Shown here: positions 35,566-44,836 of the stretch, one piece after another
Numbering within the stretch: the first letter of the stretch is position 1
Layout: the number at the start of each line of letters is the position of its first letter
Assembly: GCF_026625785.1 (NCBI RefSeq)
Contig: NZ_CP113063.1
Coordinates: forward strand, 1,302,001 to 1,366,000
Length of the DNA: 64,000 bases
Direction of reading: 5' to 3'
Source: Gordonia sp. SL306
Lineage (GTDB): Bacteria > Actinomycetota > Actinomycetes > Mycobacteriales > Mycobacteriaceae
Position numbers and translations under genes: made by a program
The notes under the pieces: generated by a model
What the model was told of the DNA's origin: nothing
The model's database searches: none
The model's input: only the letters and a program-made list of their open reading frames with translations

Positions 35566-37536
35566 ATGACGGACACGGCAGCTCAGGCAACAGATTTCGG
35601 GCATCCGCTCGATCCGCTCGGCGCCGACGAGTTCCGGGCGGTCACCGCCCTTCTCGCGCGTGAGCACGGCGTCGGCGACGGCTGGCGGATCGCCTCGATC
35701 GAGCTCGCCGAACCGACGAAGGCGGAGCTCGCGGCGTACGGGGCCGACGGCACCGCGCCGGCACGCCGAGCCGTCGTCATCTGTCTGGACTCCGGGGCGA
35801 ACGCCACCTACAAGTCATTTCTCACTCTCGGCACGGATCCCGACGCGCCCGGCACCGTCGACTCCTTCGACCATCTGCCGGGCGTCCAGGCGAACTTCAC
35901 CGTCGACGAGTTCGAGGAATGCGATCGTGTCCTGCGGGCGCATCCGGATGTGCAGGCGGCGCTCGCGCGTCGCGGCATCACCGACCTCGACAAGGTCTTC
36001 ATGGACACCTGGACCTATGGCGGCGCGGTGATCCCCAGGGAGTTCGAGGGTCGCCGACTCGGCTGGTCGGACACCTGGGTCAAGGACGCCGACGGTGCGA
36101 ATCCGTACGCCAATCCCGTTGCGGGGCTGCATTGCGTGATCGACGTGAACACCATGGAGCTGTTGCGCATCGAGGACAGCGGCGGATTCGAGCAGGCCGA
36201 GGTGATGGGCGAGTACGTGCCCCGCCACATTCCGCAGCGCATCCGCGACGAGTCCCGCCGTCCGCCTCTGAAGCCGCTCGAGATCACCCAGCCCGAGGGG
36301 CCGTCGTTCACCCTCGAGGGCAACCGGCTGACGTGGCAGAACTGGTCGTTGCGGGTCGGTTTCAACTATCGCGAGGGCATGACGCTGCACACCGTCAGCT
36401 ATCACGATGCCGGCCGGGAACGCAGTGTTGCACATCGACTCTCATTCGCCGAGATGATGGTCCCCTACCGCGACCACTGCGAGGACCATTACCGCCGCAC
36501 CGCATTCGACATCGGCGAGTGGGGCCTCGGCTTCATGACCACCTCACTGGAGCTGGGTTGCGACTGCCTCGGCGAGATCCGCTATCTCGACGCCGTGCTG
36601 CACGACAGCGCCGGCGAGCCGTTCACCATCACCAACGCCATCTGCATCCACGAGGAGGACAACGCGGTCCTCTGGAAGCACGTCGACCACGACGCCGGTG
36701 CCGAGGTCCGCCGGATGCGGCGCCTCACGGTGAGTTCCCATGTCACTGTGGCGAATTACGAGTACCTCGTCTACTGGCGGTTCTATCAGGACGGCAACAT
36801 CGAATGCGAGGTGCGGGCCACCGGCATCATGGTCACCACCCCGATGCCACCCGGCGTGACGTCGAACCCGCACGGCACCACCGTCGACAACCGTACCTAC
36901 GCACCGTTTCACCAGCATTTCCTGGTCGCCCGGCTCGACCTCGACATCGACGGCACCGACAACACCGTGTTCTCGTCGGAGACCGTCGCCGAACCGATGG
37001 GCCCCGGTAATCCGCTCGGACTCTCGCTGATCCAGCAGAACATCGCGTTGCGCACCGAGTCGGAGGGCATGCAGAACATGAACTTCGCGACGCAGCGGGC
37101 GTGGAAGGTCGCCAACACCAACGTCACCACGGCGCTCGGGCACCACCCCGCCTACAAGCTGGTGCCCACCGGGGCGCTACCGCCCATGTTCGATCCGGCG
37201 TCGCCGATCTTCCGGCGGGCGACGGTGATCGGCCACACCCTGTGGGTGACCCCGAATCAGCCCGATGAGCGTTGGCCGGCAGGCGAGTTCGTGAACCAGT
37301 CAGATCACGACACCGGACTCGGTGAATGGACCAAGGCCGATCGTCCGATTCTCGACACCGACGTCGTGCTCTGGTACACCTTCGGCATCCATCACATCAC
37401 CCGTCCGGAGGACTGGCCGGTGATGCCGGTGGACACGGTGTCGTTCTGGCTCAAGCCCTTCGGCTTCTTCGACCGGAACCCCGCGCTCGACGTCGAACCC
37501 TCGCCGGGTTCGCACAGCTGCCACGGCGACGACTGA
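35566..37536 (+). CDS. Copper-containing primary-amine oxidase
   Basis: 656 residues, full length for the family. The topaquinone precursor is Tyr398 in VANYEYLVYWRFYQDG. The catalytic base is Asp315 in TAFDIGEWGLGF, and the copper ligands include the two histidines in HQHFLVARLDLD and a later one in GIHHITRPEDWPVMP. The enzyme oxidises a primary amine to an aldehyde, releasing ammonia and hydrogen peroxide. No signal peptide is present, so it works in the cytosol as in Arthrobacter. GCAAGGAG lies just ahead of the ATG. Substrate is not certain: the GABA genes favour putrescine-type diamines, but tyramine, phenethylamine and histamine enzymes look alike. Confidence 0.94.
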   Translation: MTDTAAQATDFGHPLDPLGADEFRAVTALLAREHGVGDGWRIASIELAEPTKAELAAYGADGTAPARRAVVICLDSGANATYKSFLTLGTDPDAPGTVDSFDHLPGVQANFTVDEFEECDRVLRAHPDVQAALARRGITDLDKVFMDTWTYGGAVIPREFEGRRLGWSDTWVKDADGANPYANPVAGLHCVIDVNTMELLRIEDSGGFEQAEVMGEYVPRHIPQRIRDESRRPPLKPLEITQPEGPSFTLEGNRLTWQNWSLRVGFNYREGMTLHTVSYHDAGRERSVAHRLSFAEMMVPYRDHCEDHYRRTAFDIGEWGLGFMTTSLELGCDCLGEIRYLDAVLHDSAGEPFTITNAICIHEEDNAVLWKHVDHDAGAEVRRMRRLTVSSHVTVANYEYLVYWRFYQDGNIECEVRATGIMVTTPMPPGVTSNPHGTTVDNRTYAPFHQHFLVARLDLDIDGTDNTVFSSETVAEPMGPGNPLGLSLIQQNIALRTESEGMQNMNFATQRAWKVANTNVTTALGHHPAYKLVPTGALPPMFDPASPIFRRATVIGHTLWVTPNQPDERWPAGEFVNQSDHDTGLGEWTKADRPILDTDVVLWYTFGIHHITRPEDWPVMPVDTVSFWLKPFGFFDRNPALDVEPSPGSHSCHGDD

Positions 37537-37585
37537 TCGCTGCCCCGTACCTGCTCGCACGCAACTGACAAGGATGTGAGACCGA

Positions 37586-39055
37586 ATGAGCAACAACGAC
37601 GTGGTGGACCCGCAGGCCGTTCTCGACGGCGTCCCGACCGGACTCTGGATCGACGGCGCGTCGGTGCCGTCGACGGCGGGCGGCACATTCGCCGTGTACG
37701 ACCCGGCCACCGAGGAGGAGCTGGTGTCGGTGGCCGACGCGACGGTCGAGGATGCGCGACTGGCGCTCGACAAGGCGGTGGCGGCGGCCGACGACTGGGC
37801 GGCCACCCCGCCGCGCGAGCGTGGTGAGATCCTCCGTCGAGCGTTCGAGCTGCTCACCGACCGCGCCGACGACCTCGCGTTGCTGATGACGCTCGAGCTC
37901 GGCCGGGCGCTGCCCGACAGTGCCGCGGAAACCAAGTACGGCACCGAGTTCCTGCGATGGTTCGCCGAGGAGGCGGTGCGCATCGACGGCCGGTTCACGC
38001 GATCACCAGCGGGCACCGGGCGCATCCTGGTCTCGCACGCGCCCGTGGGTCCGTGCCTGGCGATCACCCCGTGGAACTTCCCGCTGGCGATGGGCACCCG
38101 CAAGATCGGGCCCGCGCTGGCCGCCGGGAACGTGATGCTGGTGAAGCCCGCACACGAGACACCGCTGACCATGCTGGCACTCGCCGAGGTGTTCGCCGAG
38201 GCCGGGCTGCCCGGCGGCGTGTTGTCGGTGCTGCCGACGAGCAGCTCCGGCGACCTGTCCACGGCGATCATCACCGACGACCGGATCCGCAAGATCAGCT
38301 TCACCGGCTCCACCCCGGTCGGCCGGAACCTGTTGGGGCAAGCTGCCGAACGTGTGCAGCGTACGTCGATGGAGCTGGGCGGCAACGCTCCGTTCCTGGT
38401 GTTCGACGACGCCGACATCGACGCCGCGGTCGAGGGTGCGTTCGCGGCGAAGATGCGCAACGGCGGGGAGGCCTGCACGGCGGCCAACCGATTCCTGGTG
38501 CAGGCCGGTGTTGCCGAGGAGTTCACCGCCAAGCTGACCGAGAAGATGTCGGCGGCGCGCCTCGGCCCCGGCTACGAATCCGGGATCACGCTCGGGCCGC
38601 TGGTCAGCGCCAAGCAGCGGGACAAGGTCGCCGAGGCCGTCGACGGCGCCGTCGCCGACGGCGCACGAGTCCGGTTGGGCGGCAAGGTGCCCGAGGGCAA
38701 GGGCTTCTTCTACCCGGCGACCGTGCTCGATCAGGTCGACGCGTACGCCGCGGTGACACGGGGCGAGATCTTCGGCCCGGTCGCCGTGATCAGCACCTTC
38801 GAGTCCGAGTCCGACGCCGTGAAGGCTGCCAATTCCACCGAATACGGGCTCGCCTCGTATTTCTACAGCCGCGACCTCGACCGCTGCATGCGTGTCGCGG
38901 AAGCTCTCGATTCGGGCATGGTGGGCGTCAACCGGGGCGTGATCTCCGACCCCGCCGCACCGTTCGGCGGCGTCAAGCAATCAGGCATCGGACGCGAGGG
39001 TGGCAGCGAGGGCATCGAGGAGTATCTGTCGGTGAAGTACATCGCGCTGACCTGA
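37586..39055 (+). CDS. gabD2: NAD(P)-dependent succinate-semialdehyde dehydrogenase
   Basis: 489 residues. Aldehyde dehydrogenase landmarks: ITPWNFPLAMGTRKIGPALA, FTGSTPVGRNLL, general base Glu263 in MELGGNAPFLVF and nucleophile Cys297 in GGEACTAANRFL. The GVNRG and GGVKQSGIGREGG end resembles the SSADH group more than betaine or aminobutyraldehyde enzymes. It oxidises succinate semialdehyde, the product of GabT, to succinate. AAGGATGTGAG precedes the ATG. It is the last gene of the operon before a strong hairpin at 39111. Confidence 0.9.
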   Translation: MSNNDVVDPQAVLDGVPTGLWIDGASVPSTAGGTFAVYDPATEEELVSVADATVEDARLALDKAVAAADDWAATPPRERGEILRRAFELLTDRADDLALLMTLELGRALPDSAAETKYGTEFLRWFAEEAVRIDGRFTRSPAGTGRILVSHAPVGPCLAITPWNFPLAMGTRKIGPALAAGNVMLVKPAHETPLTMLALAEVFAEAGLPGGVLSVLPTSSSGDLSTAIITDDRIRKISFTGSTPVGRNLLGQAAERVQRTSMELGGNAPFLVFDDADIDAAVEGAFAAKMRNGGEACTAANRFLVQAGVAEEFTAKLTEKMSAARLGPGYESGITLGPLVSAKQRDKVAEAVDGAVADGARVRLGGKVPEGKGFFYPATVLDQVDAYAAVTRGEIFGPVAVISTFESESDAVKAANSTEYGLASYFYSRDLDRCMRVAEALDSGMVGVNRGVISDPAAPFGGVKQSGIGREGGSEGIEEYLSVKYIALT

Positions 39056-39110
39056 GGTCCCGGCGCCGATGCCTGATTCCCGAAGGACGCAGCACCGCGG
39101 CCCTGAAAAG

Positions 39111-39191
39111 CGCCCCCGAAAACCGCCCTCTGCAGGGCCGCCGTCGACAATATGTCAGCGGCGCACTCCTGAGGGGCGGTTTTCGGGGGCG
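39111..39191 (+). terminator. Long hairpin after the amine/GABA operon
   Basis: CGCCCCCGAAAACCGCCCTC (39111-39130) pairs with the reverse complement at 39171-39191, which differs only by one extra G. The stem is therefore 20 base pairs with one bulge, around a 40-base loop. It starts 55 bases after the gabD2 stop. It may be a terminator or a dispersed palindromic repeat. Confidence 0.6.
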
Positions 39192-39270
39192 GATTTCCGG
39201 AACGGTATTCGCTGGACGCCGGTTGTGTCGTACAGATGCGACTTTCGGCGATTTCCGTACACTCGTGCAC

Positions 39271-39819
39271 ATGCGTGTCAGGGTCACCGCCATTCTCGTA
39301 TCACTCGTCGCCGCACTGGGCCTCACGGTCGCCGCGCCTGCGCAGGCCGCGCCGGGTCCGGGTAGTTCCGATCTGCTGTCGCCCAACAGCCTGTTCCTCT
39401 GGCAGAGTCCGCCGACGCGCTACATCGTCGTGCTCGGGGCAAAGATGGGGACCTTCGGGCAGACGCCCGGGATCTTGAATCAGCGGATGAACGTCGCCGC
39501 CGGGCTCGCGAAATCCCATCCGTTCAACCGCATGATCGTCTCCGGGGGCAACACCTGGTGGCTACCGGTGTCGGAGGCGCAGTTCATGAACGTCGGCCTG
39601 CTGCGTCGCGGTGTGCCGGTCTGGCAGATGGTCAACGAGGGTGCGTCCACCAGCACCGTCCAGAACGCCGGCAACACGGTCGGCATGCTCAAGGCTATGG
39701 GCGCCTCAGGTGCGCTGATCGTCACCAACGGTTTCCACATGCCGCGCGCCATGAAGGACTTCCGCGACGCAGCCGCGAAGGCACACGTCCGTCTCGACTT
39801 CCGTCCGGCGTACGCCTGA
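39271..39819 (+). CDS. Secreted DUF218 (YdcF-like) protein
   Basis: 182 residues. A Sec signal peptide at residues 1-28 ends with AAPAQAA. The DUF218 core reads RYIVVLGAKMGTFGQTPGIL, then RMIVSGGNTWWLPVSEAQF, STVQNAGNTVGML and ALIVTNGFHMPRAMKDF. It is clearly of the YdcF/SanA group, though the second acidic block is replaced by the WW segment. It lies outside the cell or in the periplasm-like space. Start ATG 39271. It ends tail-to-tail with fadE25 across a hairpin. The activity of DUF218 proteins is not settled. Confidence 0.82.
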   Translation: MRVRVTAILVSLVAALGLTVAAPAQAAPGPGSSDLLSPNSLFLWQSPPTRYIVVLGAKMGTFGQTPGILNQRMNVAAGLAKSHPFNRMIVSGGNTWWLPVSEAQFMNVGLLRRGVPVWQMVNEGASTSTVQNAGNTVGMLKAMGASGALIVTNGFHMPRAMKDFRDAAAKAHVRLDFRPAYA

Positions 39820-39823
39820 CCGT

Positions 39824-39889
39824 TTTCGCTCACCGTCTCCGTTCCCGCTCACTCGGACGAATGAGCGGGAACGGATTGCGTGAGCGAAA
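39824..39889. terminator. Bidirectional hairpin between convergent genes
   Basis: Inner stem CCGTTCCCGCTCA (39839-39851) pairs perfectly with TGAGCGGGAACGG (39862-39874) around 10 bases. Outer arms TTTCGCTCAC (39824-39833) and GTGAGCGAAA (39880-39889) extend it. It fills the 81-base gap between the DUF218 stop and the fadE25 stop. Confidence 0.82.
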
Positions 39890-39900
39890 GGCCGGCTGAG

Positions 39901-41064
39901 TCAGCGCAGCAGCGCGCGACTCATGACGACGCGCTGGATCTGGTTGGTGCCCTCGTAGATCTGGGTGATCTTGGCGTCACGCATCATGCGCTCGACCGGG
40001 AAGTCGCGGGTGTAGCCTGCGCCGCCGAAGAGCTGCACGGCGTCGGTGGTGACCTCCATGGCCACGTCGGAGGCGAAGCACTTGGACGCCGCGGAGATGA
40101 ACCCGAGGTTCTTCTCGCCGCGCTCGGCGCGCGCGGCCGAGGTGTAGACCATCAGGCGAGCGGCCTCGACCTTCATCGCCATGTCGGCGATCATGAACTC
40201 GACGCCCTGGAACTTGCTGATCGACTGACCGAACTGCTTGCGGTCCTTGACGTATTCGATCGCCTTGTCGAGCGCACCCTGCGCGATCCCGACGGCCTGC
40301 GCGCCGATGGTGGGACGGGTGTGGTCGAGCGTCTGCAGCGCGGTCTTGAAACCGGTTCCCTCATCGCCGACGATCCGGTCCTCGGGAATGGTGCAGTCCT
40401 CGAAGTAGAGCTCGGCGGTCGGCGAGCCCTTGATGCCCAGCTTCTTCTCCAGCGGTCCGACGGTGAAGCCCGGATCGTCCTTGTGCACCATGAACGACGA
40501 GATGCCGTTGGCGCCCTTCTCCGGATCGGTCACGGCCATCACGGTGTACCAGCTCGACTTGCCGCCATTGGTGATCCAGCACTTGGAACCGTTGAGCACC
40601 CAGCTGCTGCCGTCCTTGCGGGCGCGGGTCTTCATGGAGCCGGCGTCGGAGCCGGCCTCGCGCTCGGACAGTGCGTAGGACGCCATCGCCTCACCGGACG
40701 CGATCGACGGCAGCACCTGCTTCTTCAGCTCGTCGGAGCCGTTGAGGATCAGGCCCATGGTGCCGAGCTTGTTGACGGCCGGGATCAGCGACGACGACGC
40801 GCACACGCGCGCGACCTCTTCGATGACGATGCAGGCGGCGACGGAGTCGGCGCCCTGGCCGTCGTACTCCTCCGGCACGTGGATCGCGTTGAAGCCCGAA
40901 GCGACAAGGGCATCGAGGGCCTCCTGCGGGAACCGCGAGTTCTCATCGACGTCCGCGGCGTGCGGTTCGATCTCCTTCTCGGACAACGCACGGATCGCCT
41001 CGCGCAGCGCCACGTGCTCCTCGGGCAATTCGAAGACGTTGAATTCCGGGTTACCGAATCCCAT
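39901..41064 (-). CDS. fadE25: Acyl-CoA dehydrogenase, FadE25-like
   Basis: 387 residues from the ATG at 41064, where AAGGGAGTGATC supplies the ribosome-binding site. It is very similar along its length to M. tuberculosis FadE25 (Rv3274c): PEEHVALREAIRALSEKEIE, SYALSEREAGSDAGSMKTRA, WITNGGKSSWYTVMAVTDP. The catalytic base is Glu371 in TQIYEGTNQIQR. The FAD-linked enzyme makes the trans-2-enoyl-CoA in beta-oxidation or branched-chain acyl-CoA breakdown, passing electrons to ETF. A TetR-like gene lies upstream on the same strand. Confidence 0.93.
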   Translation of the reverse strand: MGFGNPEFNVFELPEEHVALREAIRALSEKEIEPHAADVDENSRFPQEALDALVASGFNAIHVPEEYDGQGADSVAACIVIEEVARVCASSSLIPAVNKLGTMGLILNGSDELKKQVLPSIASGEAMASYALSEREAGSDAGSMKTRARKDGSSWVLNGSKCWITNGGKSSWYTVMAVTDPEKGANGISSFMVHKDDPGFTVGPLEKKLGIKGSPTAELYFEDCTIPEDRIVGDEGTGFKTALQTLDHTRPTIGAQAVGIAQGALDKAIEYVKDRKQFGQSISKFQGVEFMIADMAMKVEAARLMVYTSAARAERGEKNLGFISAASKCFASDVAMEVTTDAVQLFGGAGYTRDFPVERMMRDAKITQIYEGTNQIQRVVMSRALLR

Positions 41065-41177
41065 GATCACTCCCTTACGAGTCTGTGCTGTGCATGGCGA
41101 TGACACTGCGTGCCATCGAATAGATCCAGGCTAACGCACTGCGGCACTCAGTGCCAAGCCGCTCCTGACGCTTACTC

Positions 41178-41900
41178 TCATTGTCCGCGATGTCGCTGCT
41201 CTGCACGCAGTTGTTCGGCGACCTGCCGCGCAATCTCATCCGCCGACGTCCCCGACGGGTAGGTGACCACCGATACCACTGCCCCGGCCTCGGCCGATCC
41301 GGATTGCCCTGCCGGAGCCGACGCAGCGAAGCTTGCGCGCACCCGTCCGAGTTCGGCGCGCAATCGCTCCATCGTGGCGTCGGCATCGCCGCGGATCATC
41401 GACCGCAGCAAATAGTTGTGCGCGCCCGTGATAGCGGCGGCGTACGCGACGACACGCACCGGCGACTCCCCCGGCAACCGGACGCGCAGGAAGTCCTCGA
41501 AGAGCCGTTGATATCGATACGTGGTCACCAGTTCGCGGTCGCGGAGCGCCGGCACCTCCTGCACCACCCGGAACCGTCGTACAGCCAGCTCGCGGGTGTC
41601 CCGAAAGTGTGCGAACACCTGCTCCGCAGCCGAGCACACCACGACCCATGGATCGCCGTCGGCGGCCTCGAGATGTGCGGCCACCTGCGCCAGGAGAGCT
41701 TCGTGGTCGGCGAAGATGACGTCTTCCTTGGCGCCGAACTGCCGGAAGAAGGTGCGCCTCGAGATGCCCGCGGCCGCGGCGATCTGCTCCACCGTCGTCG
41801 ATTCGTAACCCTGTTCGGAGAACAGCCGGATGGACTCGGCGACCACGTGGACACGAAAGTCCGCGGGGTCGGGGGTGATCGCATCCGTTGCCGTCGACAT
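41178..41900 (-). CDS. TetR-family regulator between acyl-CoA dehydrogenase genes
   Basis: 240 residues from the ATG at 41900. The helix-turn-helix is VAESIRLFSEQGYESTTVEQ, then IAAAAGISRRTFFRQFGAKE. The C-terminal domain is helical, with a basic/Glu-rich tail that ends in EIARQVAEQLRAEQRHRGQ. It is divergent from the ACOX-type gene at 42078 (177 bases apart) and upstream of fadE25. It therefore probably controls fatty acyl-CoA metabolism, perhaps in response to acyl-CoA. This is inferred from position. Confidence 0.87.
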   Translation of the reverse strand: MSTATDAITPDPADFRVHVVAESIRLFSEQGYESTTVEQIAAAAGISRRTFFRQFGAKEDVIFADHEALLAQVAAHLEAADGDPWVVVCSAAEQVFAHFRDTRELAVRRFRVVQEVPALRDRELVTTYRYQRLFEDFLRVRLPGESPVRVVAYAAAITGAHNYLLRSMIRGDADATMERLRAELGRVRASFAASAPAGQSGSAEAGAVVSVVTYPSGTSADEIARQVAEQLRAEQRHRGQ

Positions 41901-42077
41901 GGGTTCAGTATCGCCGACGCGCGCACCTCGCCGCTTCCGGCCGCACATTCACCTTCTGGCCGCACTCCGATCCCCCAGCCGGAACACGAGGGTGCGGCCA
42001 GAGACACAGAACGCACCGGGGGTAGCAGCCGCCACAAACCCCTCAACCCGCGCCGGTCCGGTACGTAACGTGGGGGC

Positions 42078-44111
42078 ATGGCAACTCCCATCGAGAGTCC
42101 CTCCACCACCGTCTCGGAGACCGACGTCACCGACGACCCCGACGCCGTCACCCCACCAACCGACGACCTGACGTCCGACGAGCGTGCGCTGCTCGTCGAC
42201 AACCTCCGTTACGTCCTCGACGGACGGTGGCGCGCCACCCGCGACCTGGTCCGCGAGAGCGCCGATCGTTCCGACCTCCTCCCCGACCCGTCCCGCACCC
42301 TCGACGAGGCCCGCACGCGGATTCTCGCGGAGATGCGCGAATTGGCGCAGAACGGTTTCGCCGCAGCCGGATTCGCGTCGGACCACGGCGGATCCGGCGA
42401 CGTCGGCGCGTCCATCACGGCCATCGAGATGCTCGGGTACGCGGACTTGTCGCTGATGGTCAAGGCCGGCGTCCAGTGGGGACTGTTCGGCGGTGCCGTC
42501 GAGAACCTGGGGACGGCGCGGCACCACGATCGGTACGTCACCGACATCATCAACCTGGATCTGCTCGGCTGTTTCGCGATGACCGAGACCGGCCACGGCT
42601 CCAATGTGCAGGCGCTGGAGACGACGGCGACCTACGACGCCGCGACCGAGGAGTTCGTCATCCACTCGCCGACGCCGTCGGCGCGCAAGGACTACATCGG
42701 CGGCGCTGCCCAGCACGCCCAGGTGGCCGCGGTGTTCGCCCAGCTCATCACCGGCGGTCCGGGCGAGGAGCCGTCGAGCCGCGGCGTGCATTGCTTCGTG
42801 GTGCCGATCCGCGACGAGAACGGCGACGATCTGCCGGGCGTGACCACCAGTGACTGCGGATACAAGGGCGGCCTCGCCGGCGTCGACAACGGCCGGATCA
42901 CCTTCGACCAGGTGCGCATCCCGGCGGAGAACCTCCTGAATCGCTACGCCGATGTGGAGGCCGACGGCACGTACACCTCACCGATCGAGAACCCGAACCG
43001 CCGCTTCTTCACCATGCTCGGCACGCTGATCCGAGGCCGGGTCAGTGTCGCCGCCACCGCAGGCGCGGCCGGTCGTAAGGCTTTGACTCTGGCGACGCGA
43101 TACGGGTTGGTACGCAAGCAGTTCGAGGCTCCTGAGGGAACCGACGAGATCGTCGTGATGGACTATCTGGCGCATCAGCGAAAGTTGCTGCCCCTCATCG
43201 CGAAGTCGTATGCGATCGCCTGCGCGCAGAACGAGCTCACCTCCGAACTCCACGAGGTGCAGTCCGGCGCTGCCGACGATTCGGACGCCGGCCGTCAGCG
43301 GCAGCTGGAGAGTGACGCCGCCGGACTCAAGGCGTACGCCACCTGGCACGCCTCACACACCATCAACGAGTGCCGTGAAGCATGCGGCGGCGCAGGCTAT
43401 CTCGACGAGAACCAGCTCTCGATCATGCGTGGCGACATCGACGTCTTCACCACCTTCGAGGGCGACAACACCGTCCTGACCCAGCTCGTCGGCAAAGAGC
43501 TGCTGTCCGCCTATGCCGAAGACGTGCAAGGTCTCTCGACGGCCGGTTGGGTGCGGTTCGTCGTGGGGATGGCACGCGACGTGGTGGTCGAGAAGACTGC
43601 CGCTCGGCAGGTGGTGCAGACCTTGCTCGAGGGCTCCGACGAGGACACCGAGAAGTCGAACCTGACGAACCGCGGCACCCAGATCCGACTCTTCCGCAAC
43701 CGGGAGGATCACCTGATCCGCACGTGTGCGCAGCGACTGCGGGTCGCCCTCGATGACGGCAACGATGCCTTCGAGGTGTTCAACAACGCGCAGGACCACC
43801 TACTCAAGGTCGGGCGGGCACGCACCGAACGCGTCGTGCTCGAGGCTTTCATCCAGGCCATCAACGACTGTGATTCACGCTCGGCGGCAGAGGTTCTGGG
43901 CAAGGTGTGCGATCTGTTCGTGTACTCGGCCCTCGAGAGCGATCTGTCGTGGTTCCTGATGCACCGACAGGTGTCGGTGGAGCGCGCGAAGGCGATCCGT
44001 CGCGGCGTCAACGAACTGTGCACGGAGCTGCGGCCGCACGCGCGGAGCCTCGTCGACGCCTTCGGGGTGCCGGAGGGACTGCTCGGCGCCGCCATGCTGT
44101 CGAACGCCTGA
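42078..44111 (+). CDS. Large acyl-CoA oxidase/dehydrogenase family flavoprotein
   Basis: 677 residues, longer than ordinary acyl-CoA dehydrogenases and matching the peroxisomal acyl-CoA oxidase architecture. The FAD- and substrate-binding middle reads CFAMTETGHGSNVQALETTA, and GGLAGVDNGRITFDQVRIP follows. The C-terminal domain has REACGGAGYLDENQLS and the catalytic segment FTTFEGDNTVL, where the Glu is the predicted base. The C-terminal helical ACOX region runs from about 500. Whether it uses oxygen or ETF cannot be decided from sequence; actinobacterial members are usually called acyl-CoA dehydrogenases. GTGGGGGC lies just ahead of the ATG. It is divergent from the TetR gene. Confidence 0.85.
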   Translation: MATPIESPSTTVSETDVTDDPDAVTPPTDDLTSDERALLVDNLRYVLDGRWRATRDLVRESADRSDLLPDPSRTLDEARTRILAEMRELAQNGFAAAGFASDHGGSGDVGASITAIEMLGYADLSLMVKAGVQWGLFGGAVENLGTARHHDRYVTDIINLDLLGCFAMTETGHGSNVQALETTATYDAATEEFVIHSPTPSARKDYIGGAAQHAQVAAVFAQLITGGPGEEPSSRGVHCFVVPIRDENGDDLPGVTTSDCGYKGGLAGVDNGRITFDQVRIPAENLLNRYADVEADGTYTSPIENPNRRFFTMLGTLIRGRVSVAATAGAAGRKALTLATRYGLVRKQFEAPEGTDEIVVMDYLAHQRKLLPLIAKSYAIACAQNELTSELHEVQSGAADDSDAGRQRQLESDAAGLKAYATWHASHTINECREACGGAGYLDENQLSIMRGDIDVFTTFEGDNTVLTQLVGKELLSAYAEDVQGLSTAGWVRFVVGMARDVVVEKTAARQVVQTLLEGSDEDTEKSNLTNRGTQIRLFRNREDHLIRTCAQRLRVALDDGNDAFEVFNNAQDHLLKVGRARTERVVLEAFIQAINDCDSRSAAEVLGKVCDLFVYSALESDLSWFLMHRQVSVERAKAIRRGVNELCTELRPHARSLVDAFGVPEGLLGAAMLSNA

Positions 44112-44128
44112 GCGGCGAGAGACGGGGC

Positions 44129-44836
44129 TCAGCTGTCGTCGCGTCTGCCGCGCGGCGGCAATCCCATCTGCGCCGCCTGGTGGGCGACGGTCAGTTCGTC
44201 GCGGAACCGCCCGACGTCGCGGGCCCAGGCCTGGGCGAGCCCGCCGTCGGCAAGCTTCACGCCAACCCCCTTGCGGCGGCGGGGCACGGCGGGGAGTTCA
44301 CCCAGCGCCCGTGCACTCTCCCACGTCTGATGCTCGGGACCGTTGTTCTCGGGATAGATCTTCGCGATGTCGGTCAACGGCAGCTTGCGCGTGCCCTGCT
44401 GCAGGGTCGCCTCGGTGAGGCGGACGCTGACATGGGTGCGGGCCGCGTGGACCTGTACGAGGGAGAAGCCGACGAGGATCACCGCGAAGATCATCATCAC
44501 CGGCCAGTGGACCTGGCCGGGTCCGGCGATCTCCATCGCGAGTACGGCGCCGATCAGGATCGGGCCGATCGACACCACCCACCAGCTGCCGCCGGGTTCG
44601 TAGAACAGCACCTCGCCCTCGTCGACCGGCTCGGCAGGCTCGGGCGTGGGGGACGGTTCGTCGGCCGCAGTGTCGTCGGCCGCAGTGTCGTCGGCCGCAG
44701 TGTCGTCGGCCGCAGTGTCGTCGGCGGCCTCGGCCGTGGTGTCTGACTCGTCAGCGGTCTCCGCGACGTCGGGGATCTCGTTCGCCTCGTCGTCGGGGCG
44801 CGACTCGTCCGGTTCGGTCACGTCGGGGCGACTCAC
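44129..44836 (-). CDS. DUF3093 membrane protein with acidic repeat tail at the N-terminus
   Basis: 235 residues from the GTG at 44836, overlapping the upstream gene by four bases. The N-terminal 85 residues are acidic and disordered, with four AADDT repeats coded by a 15-base tandem repeat. Two membrane helices follow, at about 95-115 (WWVVSIGPILIGAVLAMEIA) and 120-138 (WPVMMIFAVILVGFSLVQVH). The DUF3093 domain then reads HVSVRLTEATLQQGTRKLP, LTDIAKIYPENNG and GVGVKLADGGLAQAWARD. Family function is unknown. The three genes from 46021 to 44129 overlap and form one transcript of membrane proteins. Confidence 0.8.
   Translation of the reverse strand: MSRPDVTEPDESRPDDEANEIPDVAETADESDTTAEAADDTAADDTAADDTAADDTAADEPSPTPEPAEPVDEGEVLFYEPGGSWWVVSIGPILIGAVLAMEIAGPGQVHWPVMMIFAVILVGFSLVQVHAARTHVSVRLTEATLQQGTRKLPLTDIAKIYPENNGPEHQTWESARALGELPAVPRRRKGVGVKLADGGLAQAWARDVGRFRDELTVAHQAAQMGLPPRGRRDDS
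44661..44720. repeat. Four tandem 15-base repeats inside the DUF3093 gene
   Basis: TCGGCCGCAGTGTCG is repeated exactly four times and encodes AADDT units on the minus strand. The copies are identical at the DNA level, so the array is young and likely to vary in copy number by slippage without shifting the frame. Confidence 0.85.
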
